The translations under genes and the position numbers were made by a program. The notes below the pieces were generated by a model, which was given only the letters and a program-made list of their open reading frames with translations, did no database searches and was not told where the DNA came from. This document shows positions 1-6,345 of a DNA stretch of 46,665 bases, one piece after another (positions within the stretch are counted from its first letter, which is position 1; each line of letters begins with the position of its first letter). The stretch comes from an uncultured Anaeroplasmataceae bacterium. GTDB taxonomy: Bacteria > Bacillota_I > Bacilli_A > Acholeplasmatales > Anaeroplasmataceae. Location of the stretch: contig CAKQDS010000013.1 in assembly GCA_934229535.1 (NCBI GenBank), forward strand, positions 1 through 46,665, given 5' to 3'.

Positions 1-125
1 GGTGTACTATAGGCATTAGAAAACAAATCTATATTTACATAATAAGATTTAAAATTTAAATCTAAGGCTACATTCATATTACCTATATTATAGCTTAATT
101 TCTTAGTTCTTAGGCTTACTGACAT
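1..125 (-). CDS. 5' part of a hypothetical protein, cut by window edge
   Basis: An open frame begins with ATG at 125 and runs to the edge without a stop (about 41 codons visible, starting MSVSLRTKKLSYNIGNMNVA). A GGGTGA ribosome-binding sequence sits at 131-136, five bases before the ATG, and a plausible promoter lies at 175-203. The visible part has no recognised motif and no signal peptide. It lies downstream of the degenerate Y-family polymerase gene on the same strand but has its own promoter. The function is unknown, and the protein could be much longer than what is seen. Confidence 0.55.
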   Translation of the reverse strand, partial: MSVSLRTKKLSYNIGNMNVALDLNFKSYYVNIDLFSNAYST

Positions 126-174
126 AAAAATCACCCACTTTTTATTAAAAAAATAAAGTATTTTTCTTAATTTA

Positions 175-203
175 AAGATATCATTTCTTCAAACTAAAAT
201 CAA
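175..203 (-). promoter_or_regulatory. Candidate sigma-A promoter for the edge gene
   Basis: TTGATT (198-203), a 17-base spacer and TATCTT (175-180) on the minus strand, about 50 bases before the ATG at 125. Spacing is ideal; both hexamers deviate slightly from consensus. Confidence 0.45.
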
Positions 204-309
204 TACTTTTCTCTGTTTTTTGTTTTTTTTATTTTCGTTATACTTTGTGACATTTAAGTTGTCGAATTGGGAATTATATAACTTGTTATGATTAAAGCAA
301 TCAATTTAC

Positions 310-1329
310 TTAAATATTATTCCAAACTAGCTTATTACTTAATACATTTTCAAATAGCTCTATCTCTTGATCATTATCAATTATTTCCTTAGTCTTAGGA
401 ATTTGAATATAGATTCTGTCAATACTTAAATGTTCCTTATAATTTGTAAGTAGTTTAAATTGATAATTTAGAAACAAATAAGAATTAATAGGCTCCCTAA
501 GTATTAATGACTTTGAGGTGGCAAGACCATTATCATAAAAAATAATTAAATTTATTTCTAATGCCCCCATCTTTTTCGATATTAAATACTTAGATAATTC
601 TAATATTGCATTATCTATTTCTTTAAATGAAGACATCTTAATAGAAATATTGGCATTCTTTAAATAATTCTTCTTTAAATTAATAATTTTTATGTCATCA
701 TCACCCCAGGCATGATCATAAATATCACTACCAATCAAGCCAAATTCCATCATTAATTTATCTCTACCTAAAAAAGCTATATCATGCATATTATACGCCT
801 TAAGCTTATGTAATTTTTCTATAATACTAGAATCAAATTGCCAGAAATTATTTAAATCCTCATACCATAATTTGGTAATAAATAGCTCTTGGTTTAAATA
901 AGCATAGTTAGATTCATTTTTATTAGCTAAAATATCACATGCAATTTTAGCTAAGTAAATATTTTCACCTAGCCCAAAATTCATTTTATAGCCTAAAGCA
1001 CTATCTAAGCTATTAAGAATTTTTTTACTAAGTCTTATTGCCTCATTAAAATCAGTAGAATAATTACCTAGATTAATAAAAATACATTTACTATCTAAAA
1101 AATAAATATCATTATCATTTATATATTTTTCTATTAAATGATATACATTTGCTAGGGCAGTACTATATCTTTTTAAATTAATCTCTAGGTTTAGCTCTTC
1201 ATCATCGCCAAGACTATCAATAAGTAAATTATTGTTATAAACATTGATTTTTTTATTAGCAGGATTTATGCCTCTTAATAAAAATTCATATCTCGCATAA
1301 ATACCACTTAAATTTAAACACATAAACAT
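310..1329 (-). CDS. Degenerate Y-family DNA polymerase (DinB/UvrX-like)
   Basis: The 339-residue protein follows the Y-family lesion-bypass polymerase plan, against about 400 residues for the usual UvrX/DinB. The N-terminus (LNLSGIYARYEFLLRGINP) aligns with the palm motif 'D-x-x-x-F-Y-A-S-x-E'. Residues 118-135 (FGLGENIYLAKIACDILA) match the 'GIGDN..LAK.A.D' segment. Residues 154-210 match the helix-hairpin-helix 'FWGIG...KL..LGI.TIGDLA' and 'FG.IG..LY.HA.G' blocks. The catalytic residues look lost: the first aspartate is N6 and the paired D-E of motif II is D79-S80. The hairpin glycines are also replaced (FWQFDSS). It may therefore be a non-catalytic paralogue, as ImuB is in other bacteria, or a decaying gene, although the frame is intact. 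A GGAAGG ribosome site precedes the ATG by about 12 bases. Confidence 0.7.
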   Translation of the reverse strand: MFMCLNLSGIYARYEFLLRGINPANKKINVYNNNLLIDSLGDDEELNLEINLKRYSTALANVYHLIEKYINDNDIYFLDSKCIFINLGNYSTDFNEAIRLSKKILNSLDSALGYKMNFGLGENIYLAKIACDILANKNESNYAYLNQELFITKLWYEDLNNFWQFDSSIIEKLHKLKAYNMHDIAFLGRDKLMMEFGLIGSDIYDHAWGDDDIKIINLKKNYLKNANISIKMSSFKEIDNAILELSKYLISKKMGALEINLIIFYDNGLATSKSLILREPINSYLFLNYQFKLLTNYKEHLSIDRIYIQIPKTKEIIDNDQEIELFENVLSNKLVWNNI

Positions 1330-1377
1330 TGTATAATACCATCCTTCCTTATTACTAGCTTTATTATATTCATATTA

Positions 1378-1396
1378 TTGACATTATTTATGTCAA
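1378..1396. promoter_or_regulatory. Perfect dyad upstream of the Y-family gene
   Basis: TTGACAT, five bases, ATGTCAA: 7-bp arms match perfectly. It sits about 50 bases before the start codon, and on the minus strand one arm reads TTGACA, like a -35 element. A TATAAT lies at 1363-1368 but the spacing (22) is long. It may be an operator overlapping the promoter; the regulator is unknown. Confidence 0.4.
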
Positions 1397-1421
1397 ATAT
1401 AAATTTTTCTTCATAAGGGAG

Positions 1422-1453
1422 AAAAAAAGGGGCTATGAATTTAATCATAGCCC
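1422..1453 (-). terminator. Intrinsic terminator of the hsp20 operon
   Basis: GGGCTATGA, six-base loop, TCATAGCCC, followed on the minus strand by CTTTTTTT. It lies just after the stop codon of the second hsp20 gene. Confidence 0.85.
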
Positions 1454-1462
1454 AAAAAGGTA

Positions 1463-1876
1463 TTATTCAATAGAAATGCACTTTTTATTATCTACTGGCT
1501 TTGTTTCCTTAGGAACATTGATAGTTAAAACACCATTATCAAGCTTTGCCTTAATATCAGTTTCCTTAACATCGCCAACATAGAAGCTTCTTGTTGCTGA
1601 TTCATGAATACGTTCTCTTTGAACATACTTCTTATTAGCCTCAGATTCTGTATTATGCTCATATTTAACTACAAGATAACCATCCTCAAGACTAATATTA
1701 ATATCCTTCTTAGATACACCAGGTAAATCTACTGTAAATAAGTAAGAATCATCATGCATAACAATATCAGTCTTCATAAACTTATTTCTTCCACCAAAGG
1801 TATCAGAAAACATATTTGACATCTCATCGAACAAATTTAAACTATTATTATTGTTTTTCTTCTTCATATAATACAT
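1463..1876 (-). CDS. Small heat-shock protein, Hsp20/alpha-crystallin
   Basis: A 137-residue ATP-independent holdase that binds unfolding proteins in the cytoplasm. The alpha-crystallin domain shows the usual blocks: 'YLFTVDLPGVSKKDINISLEDGYL' near the start, the 'SFYVGDV' strand, and 'AKLDNGVLTINVPK', which matches the family A-x-x-x-n-GvL motif. It ends in an I-x-I type tail (ISIE) that docks into neighbouring dimers. An asparagine-rich N-terminal arm (KKKNNNNS) is present. The start at 1876 is chosen because AAGGAG stands eight bases upstream; a GTG at 1885 overlaps that site. It is the second gene of an operon with another hsp20 31 bases upstream. The two paralogues are clearly diverged, so they may form mixed oligomers. 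Confidence 0.9.
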   Translation of the reverse strand: MYYMKKKNNNNSLNLFDEMSNMFSDTFGGRNKFMKTDIVMHDDSYLFTVDLPGVSKKDINISLEDGYLVVKYEHNTESEANKKYVQRERIHESATRSFYVGDVKETDIKAKLDNGVLTINVPKETKPVDNKKCISIE

Positions 1877-1917
1877 ATAAATCACTCCTTGTATATTATT
1901 TACTATTAAGCTATAAA

Positions 1918-2277
1918 TTATTCAATAGCAATTGTTTTAACCTTAGGTTCATTGTTATTCATAGTGATAACTAATAAGCCTTGATCAAACTTAGCGCTAA
2001 TTGATTCTGGGTTAATATCTGGTAAATAGATACTACGTCTCTTGTTTCCAAGATTTCTTTCACGAAGAACATATTTAGTATCCTTGTTACCCTCCATTCT
2101 CTTAGCGGTAATTACTAATGAGTCATCCTCATAGCTAATGTTTATATTCTCTTTGGAATATCCTGATAGATCAGCTATAACCTTATAGCCCTTTTCCTCT
2201 TCAAGAACATCAATAGGGAAATTAGCATATTCACTTTCCTGAAGCATATTATTAAATTGTCTAACAAATTCTTCCAT
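1918..2277 (-). CDS. Small heat-shock protein, Hsp20/alpha-crystallin
   Basis: A 119-residue Hsp20, shorter than its downstream neighbour because the N-terminal arm is brief (MEEFVRQFNNMLQES). The alpha-crystallin core is present: 'YKVIADLSGYSKENINISYE', 'RSIYLPDINPESISAKFDQG', 'LLVITM', and a C-terminal IAIE tail. It should act as a holdase for aggregating proteins. It is the first gene of the two-gene hsp20 operon. The promoter just upstream is bracketed by two CIRCE-like operators, so HrcA-type heat-shock control is likely. GAAAGGAT precedes the ATG. Confidence 0.9.
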   Translation of the reverse strand: MEEFVRQFNNMLQESEYANFPIDVLEEEKGYKVIADLSGYSKENINISYEDDSLVITAKRMEGNKDTKYVLRERNLGNKRRSIYLPDINPESISAKFDQGLLVITMNNNEPKVKTIAIE

Positions 2278-2296
2278 AGTTAATCATCCTTTCATC

Positions 2297-2323
2297 TTGG
2301 CACTCATATACGTCATCTGCCAA
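2297..2323. promoter_or_regulatory. CIRCE-like operator, proximal copy
   Basis: TTGGCACTC, nine bases, ATCTGCCAA: the 9-9-9 geometry of CIRCE, with TTGGCACTC differing from the consensus TTAGCACTC at one position. It lies at or just after the expected transcription start of the hsp20 operon, where a bound repressor would block initiation. HrcA is the known CIRCE-binding protein; its gene is not in this window. Confidence 0.7.
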
Positions 2324-2333
2324 TTACACATAT

Positions 2334-2361
2334 AGTATATCATATATTTTGGCACTGTCAA
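2334..2361 (-). promoter_or_regulatory. hsp20 operon promoter
   Basis: TTGACA (2356-2361), 16-base spacer, TATACT (2334-2339) on the minus strand. The -35 lies inside the distal CIRCE-like dyad, and the proximal dyad lies just downstream of the -10. Confidence 0.75.
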
Positions 2362-2375
2362 CACATATGTGCCAA
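2349..2375. promoter_or_regulatory. CIRCE-like operator, distal copy
   Basis: TTGGCACTG, nine bases, ATGTGCCAA: again 9-9-9 with near-perfect arms. It overlaps the -35 element of the hsp20 promoter. Centre-to-centre distance to the other copy is 52 bp, about five helical turns, which would suit cooperative binding on one face. Confidence 0.7.
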
Positions 2376-2525
2376 TTTTTATGTATGAAAGCGTTTTATA
2401 ATAAAAATGGATGGAATCTAATCAAGAATCCTTTTTAAAAGCACAAAAAGAAGAATTTTTCATCACTATAGTACAATATCCCATTGAATATTTTTTCCGT
2501 TTTGGTCCAAAATTTTCAATTGACA

Positions 2526-2566
2526 CAAAAGAAAAAGACCATATAAGGTGTATCTTATATAGTCTT
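2526..2566 (-). terminator. Intrinsic terminator of topB
   Basis: A 13-bp stem (arms 2535-2547 and 2554-2566, one mismatch, six-base loop) followed by a T-rich run on the minus strand. It starts three bases after the topB stop codon. Confidence 0.8.
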
Positions 2567-2568
2567 AT

Positions 2569-4656
2569 CTATGAAAAATCAAAAACAATCTGACCATCCT
2601 GAAGCTTTAATTTGGCATCAAATAGCTTGTTATTTTTAGAAACGAAACCTTTAATTTTAGACGTTTCACCTGTACTCAAAAGCATTTTAGCATTATTAAT
2701 AGAAATAATTCTTTTACAAATTACAAAATTAATTTTAAACTTGCAGCCACTTTTATAGCCCATACATCCATAATTATATCTTCCCTTTACCACATCATTA
2801 TTACATAATGGACATTTACCAATAACATCCTTATATAATCCTGTATCAATTTCTTCTTCGATTGGTAGATTTTTATAAGTGAAGATGTCACTAATTTCCT
2901 TTTCTGCAAGCTTAACGCTATCTGCAACAGCTATTTCATTATGAAAAACCTTTTTTAAGGCTTGACCTATGGTTGCCGTCTTATATTTATCCATAGATAT
3001 TCCCATTTGCATTAGCTGTTCAATCATATAAATTCCATTTGGTAAAATAGTATATACATCCTTTTTTAAAGCAATATAATTACTATTTTTAGCATTATCA
3101 ATTATACCAGTCCTTGTAGCCTCTGTTCCAAGCTCTAAGCCCTCAAACATAGCCTTGTAATCGTCATCATCGCTATCATCAGTTTTCTTTTTATCATCCT
3201 TAAAAGGATTCTTTAAATAATTATTTAGTGTTTCAATTGTATAATGCTTAGGTGGAGTAGTTTCTTTTTCCTTAGGCTTAAACAAAATATTAACCTCATC
3301 ACCCTTATTAAGATTAGGTAAGGCTTTATCCTTCGAGCTATAATCATCATATTTAGTCCAGCCTGGCTCAAGCATTATGGTTCCCTTCAAATTAAATTCT
3401 TCAAAATCTCCAACCTTAATTTTTAATTCTGATTTATTGACAATACAATCATTACTACAAAAAACTGCCACGAGTCTTCTGAAAATTGTTTGATAAACCT
3501 TCATTTCCATTTCACTCAAGTTTTCCTTTTTAGGAATTTTGTAGGTTGGGGTTAGGGCACTATGTGATTCAATTTTACTATCATCAAAAATAGTTTTATT
3601 ATCCTTAAATTTAATAGGATAGCCTATTTTAGCAATAATATCAATGATTTGCTTTATTTTTCCTTTTTCAGCAGTCGCAAGATATTCACTATTAGTTCTT
3701 GGATAGGTAACATAGCCAGCCTCATAAAGCTTTTGAACAATATTTAAGCTTTCCTCCATCGGCATTTTATATTTTTTACCAAGAACGTTTTGAAGCTTTG
3801 ATAAGGAATAGAGCTTACCTGCAGAAAGAGTATCCTTTTTAACTTTTTTAGATGTGACTATTGCTTTACAGCTATTATATTTTTGGCACATCTCCTCACA
3901 TTTACTAAGCTCCTCATATTTAAATTTAACAGTTGAATTTAATTCAACATCCTCACCCTTTGTTTGCTCCTTAGAGGAAATGGAAAAATATTTTTCACTA
4001 ACAAAATTAGTAATAGCCATATCACGATCATAAATAGCCTTAACAATAGGAACTATTACCCTACCTACCCTTAAAAGTGTACCCGTTTTTAAGGTAGCGT
4101 ATCTCGTTAAATTTACACCATATAACCAATCAATATAGGTTCTAGCAAAGCCTTCATTTGCTAAATTATCATAATTATTATCATCTAATAAATCCTTTAG
4201 TCCCTCATTAATAGTTTCAACAGTTTGATCTGGTAGCCATAATCTTGTTAGCTTCTTTTTTGTTTTAAGAGCATACCTAATACAAAGTCTAACAATAATT
4301 TCTCCTTCACGATCAGCATCTCCAGCATTAACAATTTCATCTACCTTAGGGTTATTACATAAAGCTTCAATTGTTTTAAATTGCTTTAAAACGCCATTAT
4401 CAACCTCTTTATTCAAGCCCTTTTTTAAGCTGAATTTAAATTCATCTGGAAAGCAAGGAATATTTTCCATTGACCATCTTCCATTTTTAGTTGGTCCAGT
4501 ATAATCCTCAATATCACATAAAGAAAAAAGGTGACCAAAGGCATAGGTAACAAAATATTCATTATTTTCATAATAACCATCTCTAAAGCGCATATTACCA
4601 ATAGCTCCAACTATGTTTCTTGCAAGAGATGGCTTTTCAGCTATAATTAATTTCAT
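2569..4656 (-). CDS. topB: DNA topoisomerase III (type IA)
   Basis: A 695-residue type IA topoisomerase that nicks one strand, passes another through and reseals it, resolving replication and recombination intermediates. The N-terminal Toprim domain starts MKLIIAEKPSLA and has DADREGE at 113-119, which binds Mg. The active-site tyrosine is Y318 in GYVTYPRTNSEYL. A four-cysteine zinc motif (CPLC ... CMGYKSGC) lies near the C-terminus, followed by a short beta tail. The length is normal for TopB. It has its own terminator. A GAGG ribosome site precedes the ATG. It could be a plasmid-type TopB copy, but nothing around it suggests transfer. Confidence 0.95.
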   Translation of the reverse strand: MKLIIAEKPSLARNIVGAIGNMRFRDGYYENNEYFVTYAFGHLFSLCDIEDYTGPTKNGRWSMENIPCFPDEFKFSLKKGLNKEVDNGVLKQFKTIEALCNNPKVDEIVNAGDADREGEIIVRLCIRYALKTKKKLTRLWLPDQTVETINEGLKDLLDDNNYDNLANEGFARTYIDWLYGVNLTRYATLKTGTLLRVGRVIVPIVKAIYDRDMAITNFVSEKYFSISSKEQTKGEDVELNSTVKFKYEELSKCEEMCQKYNSCKAIVTSKKVKKDTLSAGKLYSLSKLQNVLGKKYKMPMEESLNIVQKLYEAGYVTYPRTNSEYLATAEKGKIKQIIDIIAKIGYPIKFKDNKTIFDDSKIESHSALTPTYKIPKKENLSEMEMKVYQTIFRRLVAVFCSNDCIVNKSELKIKVGDFEEFNLKGTIMLEPGWTKYDDYSSKDKALPNLNKGDEVNILFKPKEKETTPPKHYTIETLNNYLKNPFKDDKKKTDDSDDDDYKAMFEGLELGTEATRTGIIDNAKNSNYIALKKDVYTILPNGIYMIEQLMQMGISMDKYKTATIGQALKKVFHNEIAVADSVKLAEKEISDIFTYKNLPIEEEIDTGLYKDVIGKCPLCNNDVVKGRYNYGCMGYKSGCKFKINFVICKRIISINNAKMLLSTGETSKIKGFVSKNNKLFDAKLKLQDGQIVFDFS

Positions 4657-4710
4657 TTTAAAAACCTCAAATTCACTTCATTAAGCATAACATAAAAGGG
4701 CATAATTTTC

Positions 4711-4746
4711 AAGAAAAAAAGGCTATTTGCGAAAAAGCAAACAGCC
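4711..4746 (-). terminator. Intrinsic terminator of glnA
   Basis: GGCTGTTTGC / GCAAATAGCC stem with one wobble and a six-base loop, followed by an eight-T run on the minus strand. It lies 14 bases after the glnA stop. Confidence 0.85.
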
Positions 4747-4759
4747 AAATTTAATTATT

Positions 4760-6112
4760 CTAATATCTATTTATGTAATGATCAATTTCCCATTTAGTTA
4801 CATATTTACGATATTCATCCCATTCACGATTTTTAGCTTCAATCATTTTAGCAGTGATATGCTCGCCCATTGATTCCTTAATAAGTTTATCATTATTAAA
4901 CTCATCAACAGCTTCCTTTAGGTTAGCTGGAAGGGTATCAACGCCTAAATTCTTTCTTTCCTCATCAGTACAATGATATAGGTTATCATAAATAGGAGAT
5001 GTCTTCTTACAATTACCATTTATTCCATCTAATCCAGCAGCTAAAATAGCAGATACAGCAAGATATGGGTTTGCTGCAACATCAACACTACGAACCTCTG
5101 TTCTTGTTTTCATTCCACGAGACGCAGGAATACGAATCATAGTTGAACGATTAGAATCAGACCAAGAAATATAGCAAGGAGCCTCATATCCTGGAACAAT
5201 ACGCTTATAAGAATTAACTATTGGGTTAGTAATTAAACAAAATCCCTTAGCATGAGCTAAAATACCATCAATCCATAAATTAGCAGTTTGTGATAATTGA
5301 TTTTTAGTATCAGGGTCAAAGAAAGCATTTTTACCTTCAGTTGTTACAAGTGAGCAATTAACGTGCATACCACTTCCGTTTATACCCTCAACTGGCTTTG
5401 GCATAAATGTTGCATGAAGGCCATGTCTACGAGCAACATTTTTTACAACAAGCTTAAATGTTTGAACATTATCACATGCCTCTAAGGCACTATTAAATTT
5501 AAAATTGATTTCATGCTGTCCTGTTGATACCTCGTGGTGAGATGCTTCAACAGTAAAGCCTATTTTTGTTAATTCCAAAACAATATCACGTCTACAATCA
5601 ACGGCACTATCAGTTGGTGATAAATCAAAATATCCACCATGATCATTAAATTCTAGGGTTGGATTGCCTTTTTCATCTAGCTTAAATAAGAAAAATTCTG
5701 GCTCAACACCAACATTAAAGCTCTTGTAGCCCATTTCACGCATACGCTCAAGATTACGCTTCAAAGTTCCACGAGGATCTCCCTCAAATGGTACATCTGG
5801 CTCACCATTTTTACCTGGACGATAAACATCACAAATAAAACGAGCAACCTTACCATATGATGTATCCTCCCAGCTTAAAATAAGGAATGTATCCAAATCA
5901 GGATGTAGATACATATCAGCCTCATGAATTCTTACAAAGCCTTCAATTGAAGATCCATCAAACATAACCTCATTATTTAAGGCATCCTCTAATCTTGTAA
6001 TAGGAATTTCAACATTTTTTAGCATTCCCATCATATCAGTAAATTGCATACGAATATATTTAATATTCTCTTCCTTACATATTCTTCGTATGTCTTCTTT
6101 TGAATAACGCAT
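4760..6112 (-). CDS. glnA: Glutamine synthetase type I (GSI-alpha)
   Basis: A 450-residue enzyme that makes glutamine from glutamate, ammonia and ATP as a cytoplasmic dodecamer. Seen: the N-terminal beta-grasp region (FTDMMGMLKNVEIP), 'DGSSIEGFVRIHEADMYL', the ATP/metal segment 'NGSGMHVNCSL', 'NPIVNSYKRIVPGYEAPCYI' and the glutamate-binding RIPASRG. The C-terminus ends IDHYINRY, as in GSI-alpha. It lacks the NLYDLP adenylylation site of the beta class, so control by adenylylation is unlikely. It lies immediately downstream of the type III synthetase gene, separated by structured RNA and a terminator. The ribosome site is GAGAGG. Confidence 0.96.
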   Translation of the reverse strand: MRYSKEDIRRICKEENIKYIRMQFTDMMGMLKNVEIPITRLEDALNNEVMFDGSSIEGFVRIHEADMYLHPDLDTFLILSWEDTSYGKVARFICDVYRPGKNGEPDVPFEGDPRGTLKRNLERMREMGYKSFNVGVEPEFFLFKLDEKGNPTLEFNDHGGYFDLSPTDSAVDCRRDIVLELTKIGFTVEASHHEVSTGQHEINFKFNSALEACDNVQTFKLVVKNVARRHGLHATFMPKPVEGINGSGMHVNCSLVTTEGKNAFFDPDTKNQLSQTANLWIDGILAHAKGFCLITNPIVNSYKRIVPGYEAPCYISWSDSNRSTMIRIPASRGMKTRTEVRSVDVAANPYLAVSAILAAGLDGINGNCKKTSPIYDNLYHCTDEERKNLGVDTLPANLKEAVDEFNNDKLIKESMGEHITAKMIEAKNREWDEYRKYVTKWEIDHYINRY

Positions 6113-6186
6113 ATTAACTTAATTTCCTCTCTAATTCTTTATACCCTATAATTTTATCATTTATTTAAGATTTTGAAAAGCAATAA

Positions 6187-6233
6187 AAGAAAAATAAAAG
6201 AAAGAAAGTGCTTTTACACACTTTCCTTCTTTT
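6187..6233 (-). terminator. Strong intrinsic terminator between glnN and glnA
   Basis: Arms 6196-6210 and 6219-6233 (15 nt each, one or two mismatches, eight-base loop) with TTTTATTTTTCTTTT after it on the minus strand. It could simply end the glnN transcript or attenuate readthrough into glnA. Confidence 0.8.
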
Positions 6234-6235
6234 AT

Positions 6236-6338
6236 TATGGCGGATATGAAATATATAATAATCGCATGCAAGATGTATTTAAGATTGGTTAAGATTGGTA
6301 AATGATTGAATAAAGAAACATCAGGACGATCCGCCATA
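6236..6338 (-). ncRNA. Structured RNA element between two glutamine synthetases
   Basis: Read on the minus strand, the segment opens with TATGGCGGAT (6329-6338) and closes with the exact complement ATCCGCCATA (6236-6245), a 10-bp GC-containing closing stem around about 83 bases. Inside are a second possible pairing (GATGTTT with AAATACATC), a direct repeat of ACCAATCTTA and the self-complementary GCATGC. It starts 8 bases after the glnN stop and abuts the terminator at 6233. Aptamer followed by terminator before glnA would fit a riboswitch, but no known class is recognised. It may instead be a complex 3' end of the glnN message. Confidence 0.4.
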
Positions 6339-6345
6339 TTATAAA

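Noticed and set aside
2411..2593. 60-codon plus-strand frame after the hsp20 promoter region
   Set aside because: No ribosome site, no recognisable motif, and it runs through the topB terminator into the topB stop codon on the other strand.
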